Assembly: GCA_020746105.1 (NCBI GenBank)
Contig: CM036619.1
Coordinates: 70,731,635 to 70,795,634, forward strand
Length of the DNA: 64,000 nt
Reading direction: 5' to 3'
From: Trogon surrucura
Lineage: Eukaryota; Chordata; Aves; Trogoniformes; Trogonidae
Both the position numbers and the translations under genes were made by a program. The number at the start of each line of letters is the position of its first letter. The first letter of the stretch is position 1. Shown in pieces: positions 11,538 to 25,855 of the stretch. The notes below the pieces were generated by a model. The model worked only from the letters and a program-made list of their open reading frames with translations, was not told where the DNA came from and made no database searches.

Positions 11538-14500
11538 GAGTGAGCTAACTTCACTAAAGTACACACATCAGCTGTTTGGTCTGCAGTGTGCCTTCACTTT
11601 AAGTGAAACCACTTTGGAAGGGGAAACAAAAGGCTTGTCATTTAAGATGTCCATGGACTTTGTTAACATCTGTATACAAACACAAATGGGTTTCAGAGGA
11701 GGCACACTAGATCCCAAACCAGAGTAGGTTTCACACTGGTAGTCTCCAACGGGTTTATCATTCAAAATGTTAGCATCCTCCTGATGTCACCTGAAAGCTT
11801 GCAGTTACTGCCATAAATGCTGAAGAGCAGCAGCCCTGACATAGTCTTGAACTTGGACGTGGAACCCCTTGCTTACGTGGGGATCATCATGCAGCAGAGG
11901 GATTGACTATATTTCCTTCCTGCCAGCACTTCAGTGTAGCAGCACAGCTACACAAACAGTTTTGCAGATTTAGGACAGAGAACTGGAGAATAATTTCACA
12001 AGTAGGGAGATTTTTGAAACTTTCCAGGGGAACAACAAATGACTGCAAAGAGATCACATCTTATCTGTAGGCATAGGATAGAGAAGAGGTGAGCCACATG
12101 AACTGACTTCACTGTTCTCTTGTTATTCTAGCATTACATATCGATGTTCAAAGAGAGATCTCTGGGAACTGAGAGGGGAAATTGGCCAAGAACAGTTTGC
12201 TGATCTAATAGCTTACAGAAACCACTTCCATGAAAATCTAATGGGTTGCTAAAGAGCCACCTTAGGGAAGTACATGCCCTCTAAAGGTTTTCCTGGGTTT
12301 ACTTCTGCTGAATCAATCTATGGATCATGCTTTCATACCAGATGAGACCTCCGTTTGACTGCTTAATTTTTGTCTGGCTTTTTATAAGAGTTCACCAGAA
12401 TGAGCCATGATCTTAGCCCATGACACGTGAAGAGGTTTTAGGTCTTGAGCTCCTTTGAAAAATTGACCATATGCATTTGAACTGTGCAACACATGCACTT
12501 GCACACACCTCAACAGATAAACCACTTGCTTGAAATTCAAGCCTATGGACTACTGACATGATAGAATGAAAGGAAGAAAAAGTCACCACCAAAATGACAA
12601 ATCTTTCCATCACACCCTATTTTAAGAGACTTCAGAGGACTGCATCACTCTCCTTAAATAAAGTCACACTGTGGTCATCCTCTTAAAACTGAGGGTAACT
12701 CAATCCATTTAATAACTGAATGGCCCTGCGAAGTTTCCCAGCTCTCTACAATGAGTAGCAGTTGTGCTTAAGGTAGCTGCTCAAGAGCTTAAAGAAGGGA
12801 AATGCACAATATTTATAATCAATGGTTGGCTGAAGAGGCTTCCCATCCTAAGTTGCATATCTCATTGACGCTAAAAATGCCTTATTGTGCTACATGTTCT
12901 TTCACAAAATAACATTTCAGTGCAGTGGTGGCTTCAAAGCTTAGGTACATCAGTTCAGGCTGGGTTATCAAAAGGGCAAAACTGAGATTCCCAAAAGTAT
13001 ATTTGTGAAAGCTCTCAGAAGCTTGTGGTACCTTTGAGAGCTTGGGTCCCGTATGCATATTTTTTAGGTCACTCTAAATGGGCAAACATCTGCATTTCTC
13101 TCATGCGTTATGTTTTCCTATATAGATTCCTGTAGGTATCATTTAATCAAAACAAGCAGTTTATTTTGTATCAGAAGGTTCAAAATTAATGAAGAATATT
13201 GATGGTTGTATGTCAGTCTCTTAAAGAACTGGCTGCTTGAGGGCTCATGGCAAGGAACTCTGCTTTTACCTGTGAGGAGAACAGAGCAAGAGCAAGGGTA
13301 TGAAAGGCCCCTATCAGTGGCCCACATCTTAAATTATTCATGGTTAAGGTCTTAAGATCGGGTTGTCTGGTTTTTTTACATTTGTTTTAGAATATTAGGT
13401 TTGGGTTTTTTATAAAAGGGAGGAAAGCACTCTCTTTTTCTAAGTGTTTTCTCCCCCCTAATACCCTCAGATACTGAGCACCAATCCATAGCAGGAAACG
13501 GATGCTGAGCAGTACAAAGCAAAGACTCTGGAAAGAAGGAGGTTGGGGTGCACACATGCTGAGAGGGTTTGAAGCATTACTTATCAGTAAATCTGCTTGA
13601 TACATATGTATTTTGGTTAGACATTTAGTTGCAAAGATTATTTTAAAATGGGAATGACAAGCTGCACTCACTTACACTGCAGCAAGGCAAACCTTGCCCA
13701 GTGTTTGTCAGCTTAGTAAGTATTTTCTTGTGGAACTAACAGTATGTGCTTTGGAGTGCTAATGTACTCTCTCAATTGTTTTTCTTCCTACTAACTCTAT
13801 TGGCAGTAAGATTTGTGTAGTACTGTTGTACCCCAAAGGTCATTATTCAAAAGATTTTTACACAGCCCCTACCTTCAAAAATAGAAAGCTATCTCAACTA
13901 ATATATGCCGATACAGTTTCTTCGCTAGCTATTGTGCCATAAACAAAAGACAATTAAAAAGTTAAAAATTGAATAAAGAGTGAATGGAATCTTTAGCTGC
14001 AATTATTTTTGTTTATATCCACACAAGTATCTGCAATGAAAACAAGCATCACAACAAGGTTATGTAAGCTCGAAGCACTTCTCATATATGAATCCCTTTG
14101 CTTCTTGAATGATAAATTGCCAGAAACAATGCAAACAGAAATATAGACTCCTAACTTCAATATTTATATAACTATTGTGTTATTCAAACAGAGACTGGAC
14201 TGGTAATTGTAAATTATTAACCTAGATGTCTTGCATTTCTATGAATCTGACAGGGATTAGGGCTGGGGAAGACTTAAAGGATTGAGAAGACAGTTACGGA
14301 GAGGCGATATCTTCATCGAGATGGTTAGTAAGGTGTTGCTTCTGTAAAGTTGACACTTTCAGTGAGAAGAGAAACCACAGTACATTAAACTATAGAAGAG
14401 CTTTCAAAAGCCAAGCTGTCTTTATGTGCAGGTACAATCCAAAGGGAAAGATGTAAGACCCAGATTCTGACTAAATAAATAGGATAGCAAGAACATCCAC

Positions 14501-17500
14501 TCCTGGCTATGGCCTAAAGGACAGATAACATTGCTGCCAGTGCACCTGTAAAGACACATTTGCCCAAGTAGAGTCAGATCGCTGCCCCAAATGAAGCCTG
14601 CAGTTGAGTCACACAAGCACTGCAGGTGAGTGTGAAATGCCTTATTCATGGTGATGATAAAACATGAAGGCATGAAAGCCTGGCAGAGGAAGGAGAGAGC
14701 TAGGAGCAGATGCCCTGCTGAACAGCTTCAAAAATAAATATGAAAGGAACATTAAGAAAGTAATGGCTCTGAGCAGGGTGTCTTGAGTGTTTTCTTGCAA
14801 GTCTGAAATACTGGGATTCACTAATGCGTGAAAAGCCTTCTGACAGTAAGCTTTGAGCCAGCATTCTCTATGTAGGCAAGACTGTGGGAGTTGCTGGGGA
14901 ACCCTATGGATGAGCTTTCAGGGCTTACAGGGTAAAAAAAATGACTGAGCATGGAGCACTTTGAGAGACTTTCCAAAAAGCTGTAGAAGGACAAGTGGAG
15001 ACACAAGAATACTTATTTCCCTTTCATTTCCCATTCCTCCTTTGCTCTTTTCTGCATTTGTCAAACATGATATTTGTGACAAAAGCAGGAGGCATTATTG
15101 GGTTATGTGGATTGCTCTGTTCATTCTCCCTGAGTTTCTTTCCATAACCTCTTAGGAAAACTCAGTGCAACGAAGATAACCTGTTACTTTTATTTGCTGG
15201 GGAACGCCATCAAGTTTGCAATTCATCAAGACCAATTCAAAGAACACCTGCCCAGGGTAGCTGAGATGTTGTTACCTGGTTATATCGTATGACTAGAGGT
15301 ACTTATTAACTCTCATCTGAATGTACTTGAAAGAAGAACTGCTGGTAAGTCAGAGGTGGCTTTACACACCTTACAAATCAGTGGAGGAGGAGGGAGACAC
15401 ACAATGCTTACAAGGAAAAGGTAAAAAAATACTTTCAAAAGAAAAAATAAGGAACTTCTTAATCTATGAGCCACAAAAAAAAAAAAACCAACCCGGTTTG
15501 ATCAGAAACTTTTCTTAGTACCAAATAGCATTGGGTAGAACTGCAGACTTAAAACACGCAGACTTGAAAATTCAGACCATCTCCAGCTTTGATGTGATTT
15601 TTTTTTTTTTCTGTAGTAATCAAGCATGTATTTGGGACAGTAGCAGTTTCCCTGATTTATGAAGCTGAGGGTTTGGTCCACTGGTTTCAGTAGGAACTGA
15701 TGGCAGCTGAGCAATGCTCAGCAACCTGCGAAACTGAACTTTCAGAGAAGTGTTGAAATATACACCAGTAAGGCTGATTTTTCACATTGCCAAGTATTCT
15801 CTATCTGTAGTCTTTGCATGCCTGAGGCTGCTCTCATTCTGGTTACGGAAGTGTTTTCCAACTGGCTGGAGTTCTGAAGTCAGGTTCAGAGGAGTAGGAG
15901 TGAGAGCTGGTCACCGAGCCACAAATGTGGCTTCTAGGAATCAAATCCCACAGCATGAGCACGAGGTTCAAAGTGCACTTTTTCCATGGATAAGTAGCTT
16001 TAAGGCCTTTTTATGAAAAGTATTTTCACCGGATCAAAGCGCGGGACCCGTCCTGGTTCTAATTCATCCTCTGTTCCTAATTTCTTCACAGACTGAAAAG
16101 AGAAATCTAAAGCTGAGTGGGCCCTGCAAAATCCAGTGCTTTCTACTGAGCAATAATACTTACATCTAATCTGAAGTTACATTAAAAGAGTTGAGTAACC
16201 TGCTGTAGGAAAGGCATAAAGAGCAGCTATACATATCTAACAACAGAATCGAGTGCTTTGATGACTGTAACTTGAATTTGGCTGTAAATTTTGCGTAACT
16301 TGATCACAAAGAGCCATCTGTAGTCATTTTTGAGGATGGCTTTCTTAAGTAACAAAATGCATCACACCCAGCCAGAATACCCCAAAGAGACTGCAGTCAG
16401 CTCTTGGGATTAAATGGTCACTTTATGAAACAAGCACATAGTTTTTAGGCAGGCAGAGTATTTTATTTCCTTAAAGACATTTATTCAACAAAATTTGCTA
16501 CCACCTTTGAGTTAACTAACAAAACCAGTGAGGTACAAAATCAATATTTACACACTGAAACTGAAAACTAACGTGTTTCCAGTGTGCTGAACAGCAGAAT
16601 ATAGGTCCTTGTTATAAACAATCCCTACTGAAAAAATGACAGCTCTGGCACAACTCACAGTAGGAAAGGGGAGAGGTAAGACACATTTTTTTGTTGTGGA
16701 GAAATGTAGCCTCACTTTGAAGAATGCATGTCAGAGAGATCATCCTTTGAACTTGCTCTAACAGAGCCATTTAAAATATTTCTGTTCAGTGAGAGACCTT
16801 GTGGTGAAATATGTTAAAGTGTTCAAAATGGTGCAACAAATAAGAGCGATTTCAACACCGAGATTACCCTCACAGTCAGAAACCTCAGAGCTCCTGCTCA
16901 TTAGCTACCAGGGTGGACTCCAAAGCAAGTATACCAGTTAAACTAAATCATGCTGAATGGCAATATCTTTATAATGCTTTATATTTTATCCCACTGGTTA
17001 AAAATTTAGTAAAAAGGAAACCAAATATTACCTTAACGTTTACAGATAAGATTAGGCAGAAACAGATGAGAATACCACAACTCATAATAAACGCCCAGTA
17101 ACACTGTCTGTTAGAAGTTCCACAATGAAAATCAGAACCACAGAAGACTATAACTACATTGGGGCTTGAATAAGGAAACTGAAACCTGATTCTCTACACA
17201 GAATATACAAGTATATTTCCATTTCATTGCAGAGAAATAAAGCACACAGTGTCTGCACACGTATGTGTCTTTCTGAAGCTTGAGTTTTGCAAAAACTGTT
17301 AACATCTAGGCAGATAGTAGATTGAATACATTTCAGTTGTAACTGAACAATTACCAAATACTGACCTGGATTACTCTTCCTCATAATAAATCTCATAAGA
17401 GTGAGCTCAGAAGGAGGAATTTTCTTTAAGCATCTACATGAGGCACTCTTATTCATTGAGTCCCCAATTCATATGAATCTGACTACCCAACCTACTCTGC

Positions 17501-20500
17501 AACCAGCAGAAAATATGCTTCAAGTATTGGAGGGAATCTCTAGGAGCCCAGGCAGGGTGGCAGCCCTCCTTGAAAGAAATGTTAATGAAAATATATTGAG
17601 GTGACTCCTACACTCTCCCATACCCAACTGTATTCTTATACCAGAAAAGGAAGGACGTTGCAGAGAATGCTGCTTATCACACAACAAATATTTGAAACCA
17701 GGGTGTCTTACTGTCTGTTCTCCCAGTCCCAGCACAGGTATAATTTACACCAGCAGGTGTATATAATGATATGCAATTGGATTTTTTGAGTGGTCACTTG
17801 TTTTCTGCATTTCATTCTACTACCTGTTTGAGAGCTACTTTATTGAGAATATCTTAGCTATTTTCTTAGTGCTTTTTCCAGTTCATAGTCCAGCTCTTCA
17901 GCCTGCAGTAAGCTGCACTGCAACAAAGTGACAGAGCTCTGAGGATTGTTTTAACCCAACCAGGAGAGGCCCCTTCAAACAACTATCAAACATCAGTACC
18001 TTCAAAATTTGTACTGGATGAGAAAAGTGTGCCTATAAACCAGGAACCATACAATCCTTTCAGAGTCACCTGCCAGCACCTTTTAATTTTTCTTCAGCCA
18101 ACCTTAGATCCTGTGACATAAAAAAAAAATTTCTAAGCTTGTGTATTCTACTTTTCATACATCTACCTATATGAATACATATATAAAAGCTTAATGAGGA
18201 ATCACGTTCTGTAAACCCCTTCTATCTGCTGGCATATGGTTCTATTACACTCAGAATATTTAGTATCAGAAGTTAATTTCAACAGAAAAATACTCTGGTG
18301 ATAATACTCCCTGCTCACCTCCACCTGCCTTTTTCACTCTACTCCAAGAAAAAACCTGCTTCCCATGAAAAAGCCTGACAGAAAACCTCTTCCCATCTTA
18401 GCCAAAGCTGGAACATTTGTATTTCAAAGTAACCATGTTTCCCATATGTGGTTTGAAACATATATACTCCCATTCCTTCTCTGATACTGTTGGCCATCAG
18501 ATTCCCACGATCCAGTAAGAGAAAGATAAGGCTTCTCCTTATACCAGGGGACAGGAAGTCAAGTTCACAGGAAAACAAAAGTCTCTTGAACTTCAGGTCA
18601 TGGAAACAAGGTATCATGGAAACATCTCCACAGTGCTACCTTTTACGTTTTATGCAGGTTTGCACTTTTTCAATATCAGCTTCTGGTTTCTAGGTGTTTT
18701 TTTGAGGAGTGATCACTTCTGAAATGGGGGAAGGAACTTGAGCACAAAAACTGACTCCTGCCATCCTCTTGGTCTTGTCTTATGGTCTGGGGCCTTGAGA
18801 AGGGCAGAAAAGAAATTGCCTGCATATACGGTCTTTTGTGCTGATGAGGCAAGCAGGACAAATGAGAAGGGAATGCATCTTTGCTGATGCATACATAATT
18901 CTATAATTAATTCAATTTCACTTGTGTATCAAGAGTGATTTAGAAAGGATATGCAAAAAAGTCTTGTTACATGCCCAACATGAGTAAGCATGTAGAACAT
19001 CAGTGCATTCAAAATTATGTTCTTCATTCTTTCTACTGTTCTTCTAGACAGAGAAATTATTGATGAAACTTGAATACCAGTCACATCATGAATAATACAT
19101 ATGCCAAAAGTTAGTCCGCAAATGAACATAGCATACTGCATAAAAGCTAATGACCCACTGAAAAGTGGAATTTTTTAGAAGGACAAGAAAGGAATTCTAT
19201 ATAGTCCTCCCTTATGAAGTTCCCACCCCAGAACCAGGGAATATTACATATTTCAGTTCAGTGGAAATCCAACTTTAAAAAACGTTCAAATACCCATAAA
19301 TAGCACACTTTAAGTGTGCCTTACATGGAAAACAAACTTAACTTCAATATCAGGTGATTTTATCTCTCATCAGTTTTCCTTGATTTTTAGGTGTTTTCTG
19401 CTGGGGGGAACAAACAAACAACAATAATTTATGGCTTCCCATCTTCCTTTCCCTTCTAATTCCTGCCCCTCCCATCCTGGCAGAAAACCACTATGTTTTC
19501 ATTATTTACAAAATTTCTGATATTTCATGGAAATAAGATACTTTATGAAATTTACCCACAATTTTATTAATGTATGCATATTCTAGACACTACTCCACCA
19601 TCATCATTTGTTGCCTTGAAAAAAAGATAAATACTTTAATATTTAAATTTACTACAGAGTTAATAACATACTTCAGTACTTGGATTAGCTAAAGCCTAAA
19701 ATTGTAAAAGAAAGAAATCAAAATCCAATTGTATGTCAGGCAGGTTCTTCTATAAATGCAGGAGATCCCTCCGCATCATATTGCTTTATCTCTTGTAAAG
19801 ATATCAAAAAGGAAAATTCAAAGGAACCACAGATACCCAGAAGTACTCCTTCATACCAGGTTACTACATTTCTCTAATATCTGATAACTGATTTTGCTTT
19901 TATAAACATTTCATTAGCGTATCTGAAGAACTGCTTTGCCTCTTTGCTGTTTTGCAATACCACAGTACGAACTGATAATTTGGCACGTAAAATAGAGTTG
20001 CATCTCCCATAATTCCTGTACTTGCCTTTAAGACGTTTATCTACTCTCTGAAATGTTCAAATTGGTTGATAACAAAGAATTTCATGCGGTTGATCACATT
20101 TCACCTTCTCCAAGGCATAAACATTTTTGGGATTAGTCTTTTCTTTAAATCAAATTCCATTTTGCTCTACTTTCAGTGCCCTTTAAAGTGCCTTGTACCA
20201 CAATTCTTTATTAACTTAAATGAGGTATAAGGAGAACAGGACCTGGCTCTCTATACTCTTCACCAAGCAAATCAGGTTTCTCCAGAAAGCTGCAGTAAAT
20301 AATAGTTCCATGACAACAAACTCCTGCTGTGTGTTTAAAAACAAGTATTTGTGGAAACTGGTCCTTTCCCAGAAAATATTTGGGGAATTGGTAAATTAAA
20401 GTCAGCAACCAAGCAACAGTCATTCTTACTTGTACACTTCTGATTAATCCTCCCCATAACCATGGCTACTTATTTTGACCCAAATGCTGTCGCACTGGAT

Positions 20501-20600
20501 GAGATGCAACTGCTCTAGTAAGAAAGACTTGGTTTCACACGCTGTATGCTCCCCACTTAGATGAGATGCTCTTCATCATCACCCAACAGCAACTGCTTTC
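11538..20600. other. Long AT-rich non-coding stretch
   Basis: Nine kilobases without a recognised repeat family, exon or RNA gene. T or A runs occur at about 15476-15486 and 15599-15610. No open frame exceeds about 100 codons and none resembles a known family. The absence of CR1 over this length contrasts with the flanks. It is most simply a long intron or intergenic stretch. Confidence 0.55.
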
Positions 20601-23600
20601 AGCTCCAGCTCAATGAGTTTCCCCCAGAAAACACGTGGCTGTCGCTGGACCACCAAACCTCCTTGTACGCTGTTAGTCCTGATTTCCACTGCCTACGTAA
20701 TGAGTGTAAATTGAAAGCCTCTCTGGAGTAAAGGAACACAGCACCAGGGAACGGAAATTGCTGGCTTATTCCCTGTGGCTGGAGCAGCTCGAGTACCTGT
20801 TCACAGACTTCTGCAGGACAGAGCAGCAAAGGTCTTTTGCACCACGGACCAATGCAGTTGTAAGACCTAAATACAGCAAAGAGCAGAGGTGTTTCCAAGC
20901 TGGCAGTCCATTCAGGTAAGGCCAAGGCTACTGCCTGCATAAAATTTGCTGAAATGGCTTCTGAGCGTTCCGGCAGAAGTGAAAGCGTTAACCAGAAATC
21001 TTGTATAAATCACATTTTGCAGGAATCACTCTGTTACAACAGATTGTGCAGCACTATTTTTTCCACTCTTTCTGATACGAGCACCCTAGGCAAACTTTCT
21101 AATTAGAGCAGCAGATGTATGCAGTGCCATGTCTCTGTGAAGTTATTAGGCCCAAACCGAATTTTGTCACTAGCAGCCAATAATTCGTTTGTCTAGTAAG
21201 GGCTTGAAGTGGCCGTATCAATTATTTAAAAACATACTAAGAAGAGGAATCCATTTAAAATCTTCTGGGAAGCCCAGTTATAAAACAGTGCATGTTCAGA
21301 TTTCATTCACAATATTGTCTTTTTAAAAATACAATATTACTAATTAAGGCTTAGTGCATTAGGCCATTAGAACTTGAGTGATTCATGACAGCATAACGAT
21401 CTTGCTTATCATTTGTGCTTTAATTTATGGGGTACTAAGAAGAAAACAAAGGAAAAAAAAAACTAAGCAATTTGCGAAATTGAAACTCATCCAAAAATTG
21501 CTTGAAGTAATTTCTTCTGAAAAGTGATTTCACTGTGTGTAAGTGCTATGCTGGTAAGAAAATGCTTCCTATCAATAATTAAAGTATAATGAAAGTTTTA
21601 TGTGTCAGAAGACACCCTCAAAACAGGGTTGCGAAAAAAAAGAATGCTGCTTTTCATTCAGACCTTCCGTATTTTAAACCCCACATTAACACCCTTCTCA
21701 AAGCAACATTTTAAACAAAGTATTCAGGGAAACGTATGACTATTCAAAACACGACAGAAGCTGTAACAACAGTGAAATTAACACAATTCTAACAAAAGTT
21801 GCAGCAGAAAACAAAGGTCTGCTCAGCGCCAAGCATCCCTAAATACCAAGAGCAGTCATAAAAGATGTGGATAGTTACCATATGTCAGGATTATGAACAA
21901 AAGCGTTACAGTGAGGGTATTAAAGAACCCTATTTTTCTACAAACTTTCTGATTTCAAGTGGTTTAGTTGTCTAAGAAGGTCCAGACATGGACTGACTCC
22001 TGTGGCTGGAGGATGTCAAAGGGGGCCCATTGCAGACAATCTGCGGTTTCCTCCTTGGGGTCACTGTCCTCCTCATCTGTGCAGGCACATATTCGGAAGA
22101 AGCCTCTAGGGATTGGACTGTATTTTGAGCTTTTCAGCCCCAAGGCAGCTGTGGCTCATACCAACAAATGGACACAGGAGTTACTGAAGAGAAGAGGAGG
22201 AAGGCAAGAAGCAGACTGTCATCAGCCTCTCCGAAAAACAGTCTAAAAATAACAGTAATTCTGCACACAGATTTAGAATATCCTCATCTAATACCAACAA
22301 AGACAGAAGGTTAGCAGGATTTCCAAAGAGGTCCTTGGCACAAAATCCTTTTTAATATTAACAGAAGTTAGAGACTGAAACATGTTAGAGGGGATTTTTC
22401 AAGGGGCCTAAGTTTTCAGCCAGCTGATCCCCCTGCTTCCTCACTCCAGTTATTATTGAACTCCACTGTGTCCACGCTGTGTGAAAGCACTTATGCTAGC
22501 AGGCAGGAGGACCATCCAAGCTCAGGATGGCCATGATTGCCAGCCTTCAACAGTGTCGCTCTGCTGCCAAGGAGGCACCTTTCCCATGACATCGTGGCTC
22601 AGGAAGCTTGAAAACGAGCCTGCAAGCGAGATATGGCACGCTGGATCAAAATATTAAACAGGCTAAGCAGCAGAAAGCTAACCCTTCAAACATGTAGGAG
22701 GGTCTGAATATGGTTACTGTGAGCAAACTGCACCCAAGGACTTCTGAAGGCAAGCCTGACACATTGCTAAAACACCAGAACCACTACTGCAATGCAAACT
22801 TTGTGTGATTCCAGATGGATGCTGGGCTCAGCATGACTCTGACTGAAGAGGTACCTGCTTAAAAACATAACTGAAGAATTAACTAAAGCTCTAATTAAAC
22901 CTTTTTAACATGCTTTCCATTTTAAATATTTTAACATTATAGAAGTACTCTTCTATGCAGTATTTAGGTGATAGAGAAACATCTGGATTGATGGGACCAT
23001 GTACATAAAAAAAAACCAAGCCTTGTTTGCGGTGAGAAACATTAGATTTGGACTAAACTTTCCTGGTTAACCTCCCTAATTCTGGGTATCTAAGGGGCAG
23101 AGGTCAAGCTGGAGTCCCCTGTATTCAAAACCCAGAAATCAGGAGGGGACCAGCAGTCCTCTCAATCTTTTTCCCCAGGATCCTGCTGCAGGAGTGGGAG
23201 TTAGCCTTGTCACCTGGCAAAACCACTCTCTTCTGACGCTGAAGAAAGGTTCTCTTTGATGTCCTGATATTCCAGCATAGCAACTGCCTGTCACCTCCTG
23301 TGGCTCAGATGAACTTAGAGTCTCCGATCTGCTCTCCACCTCTTCCCATGCATACAATCGATCTGTAACTACAGTTACTATTTAAAAAGTGTACCAAGTA
23401 GAGCTTCATCTCATGTGATAAGCTTGGTTATGCACACTTCATAACGTAGGTAAATTCAGTAAATTCAAAACCCTCTTCACCAGGATCTCAGTTTAGGAGG
23501 CTGTGGTACACAAGTACTCCTGGTAATGCAGTTGCAGTAATTACATCTGGAACCATCTGAAGATGTCACCTGTTTTTCAATACTCAAATACTTTGATTAA

Positions 23601-25316
23601 TCTTCACCACGCAAGAGATTGGCATGCCATTACACACCTCACCTGATTCTAAGTTCTTATACTCATTCAATTTTATCATTACTTGATTCCTAAAAGTCAA
23701 ATTGACTAAACCTTGGGCTATGTCCTTTCTACCTCCCCTGCAAAAACTGGAAATCTTTACTTTTGCTTTTCTTAGCTTCATCTCCTTTCCTTCATTGCAT
23801 TTCCTTCTGGCTTTTTTTTCTTTATATTTTCCCTTGTGATTTATAGAACTCTTAAAATTTTCTAAAAGAGGTGAGAATTCCTTTGTAGTTAATATAATCT
23901 TATTGATAAAAATGTTGACTTTCCTGATTTGTTTTGGCTACGCAGAATTAATCCATGAATAACAAGAGAGATGTTGCCCACAGTTTGTCAACTCTTTTGA
24001 CAGGGTTTCAGCAGAAACTCCAAACTGACCCTGTGCTGTCCCAGGAAATACAAAGCTCTTGCAGGTTATTTGTTATGATATTTGTTATGATACCTCTCTC
24101 TGATGTGCTGATTCTTACCATAGCAACAGCATGTAGGAAAAAAAACCCTGAAAATCAAAACCATCCAAAGCATCCTAGGAAAACAGGTCACACGCTGACA
24201 TGACATATTATAATTTTTTTTTGCCAGATCAATAGTTCATTTTTTAATTAAAAAAACCCAAACACCACCAGTTTGGGGGGGTTTGTTTGTTTCTGGTTTT
24301 TATTTTTAAATAATAGCAACATAAACAACACTTCTGTGTGCATCGCTGCATTCTTTTTGGCTTGCATAAATATTCTAGTTTTCTGAACAGAGTTAGTGCA
24401 AAGGACTCCTGGCTTCTTCCCAGCTCCAACCTTTGTGCATGCACACACTGGCAGTCTGTTCTCCTGCACAGATCTTGAAGCGCTTCCACGCCCAGGTCTG
24501 CAGGACAAATATGACTCAGAACTCACTCAGATGAGAAACTGCAGCCCCTCTAGGTTAAATGGGACAAAACCAGTGAGTGAAGATATTTGCCCATGTAGGT
24601 ATACATAAATCCTAATGTTGTGACACACACCCTTTTCCGTGGAGAGGATGTTCACACCAGGATTAAAGGTTGCTCATTGCTAATGGACTAACACCTTGCA
24701 GATTACATGCACAGTCATTCTGCAGGAGAGGCAAATGTCAACAGGCCCAGGAGAAAGCAGAAAGGAGTGTCTGGTGTCAGGCAGCTGATATGAGTTACAG
24801 TTCCAGCTGCTCCATTCACTGTGGGATTTTACTGTTTTACATATTGCTAATTGCAGTATTATTGCAACATTGTCATATTAGATACTAGTTATTGCAGTAT
24901 TTTTAAATATCTAATAAAAACTAGAACTGTATCTTATCTATCAGTGACAGAAGATTAATGACAAGTAATATAGGAAGGTGGTGTGTTTTGTTGGCTTTTT
25001 TTAAATGACAAATGCAATAATTCCAGAGCAGGTAAATACTGCCTGCATAACTGCAACGCATAAAATACTTTGTATATACCTGAACTTGATAAAGACAGTG
25101 ATAGAATTATAGAGTTATACAGTTATAGAGTTATAGTTATAGAGTTTCACTAGAACTATAGAGCATTCACCTTTCCTTGTGAAATGTTGGTTAAAATATT
25201 CACACACAGGGGCATTGACTTTAAAGTTGCAAATTGTTTAAAAGCTTCAATATCATGACTTTAGTCATCGGTTTTTGAGAAAGAACAGGAAAAGCAAGCT
25301 GAAAATATCATTAATA
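20601..25316. other. Non-coding sequence with a few exon-like patches
   Basis: No repeat family is recognised except the small tandem repeat at 25102-25144. Two GC-richer patches deserve mention. Bases 20707-20914 are open on plus and end at a strong donor (CAG followed by GTAAGG). Bases 21972-22155 are open on minus for about 61 codons and end at TAA. Neither matches a family I know. Bases 21080-21440 are complex, CpG-retaining and rich in homeodomain-type TAATTA words, as conserved enhancers often are. All three are inferences. Confidence 0.45.
25102..25144 (+). repeat. (TTATAGAG)n-like tandem repeat
   Basis: Four or five imperfect copies of TTATAGAG or TTATACAG. Short and AT-rich. Confidence 0.85.
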
Positions 25317-25855
25317 GAGTCGAATCATTTCAGTAGGAAGGGACCTACAATGATCATCTAGTCCAACTGCCTGATCAGTTCAGGGCTGACCAGAAGTTCA
25401 AACATCTTCTTAAGGGCATTGCCCAAACGCCTCTTCAAAACTGACAGGCCTGGAGGCATCTACTGCCTCTCTAGGAGCCTCTTCGAGTGTTTGACCACCC
25501 TTTCAGTAAAGAAATGCTTCCTAATGTTCAGTCTAAACCCCCAATGGCACAGCTTTGAACCATTCTCACACATCCTACCACTGGATCCCTGCAAGAAGAG
25601 ATCAGCACCTCCCTCTCCACATCCCCTCCTCAGGAAGCTGTAGAGGGCAATGAGATCACTCCTCAGCCTCCTTTTCTCCAAACTAGACCAGCCCAAAGTC
25701 CTCAGCTGCTCCTCACAGGACATTCCACCCAGCCCTTTCACCAGCTTGGCTGCCCTCCTCTGCAGACATTCAAGCAGCCTAACATCCCTCTGTAATTATG
25801 GGGCCCAGAATTGCACCCAGTGCTCAAGGTAAGGCCACACCACTATTGATGCCCT
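25317..25855 (-). mobile_element. CR1 LINE fragment, antisense, about 540 bp
   Basis: Plus-strand phrases GGGACCTACAATGATCATCT, ACTGACAGGCCTGGAGGCAT, CTCCTCAGGAAGCTGTAGAG and CAGCTGCTCCTCACAGGACA are antisense CR1. They cover the 3' UTR and the C-terminal part of ORF2 (the CCTCCTTTTCTCCAA box encodes the FSLEKRR-type motif in reverse). It is the same subfamily as the copy at 39578-40035, which lies in the opposite orientation; the two are roughly 88-90% identical by eye. The 3' end TGATCATTGTAGG...CCTACTGAAAT sets this pair apart from the other copies in the window. Confidence 0.97.

Noticed and set aside
19306-19322. Short palindrome of the form GCACACTT..AAGTGTGC
   Set aside because: Eight-base arms are common by chance and nothing in the context supports a function.
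25419-25643. Frame that resembles another at 39637-39939, suggesting a gene family
   Set aside because: Both are antisense translations of the same CR1 subfamily.
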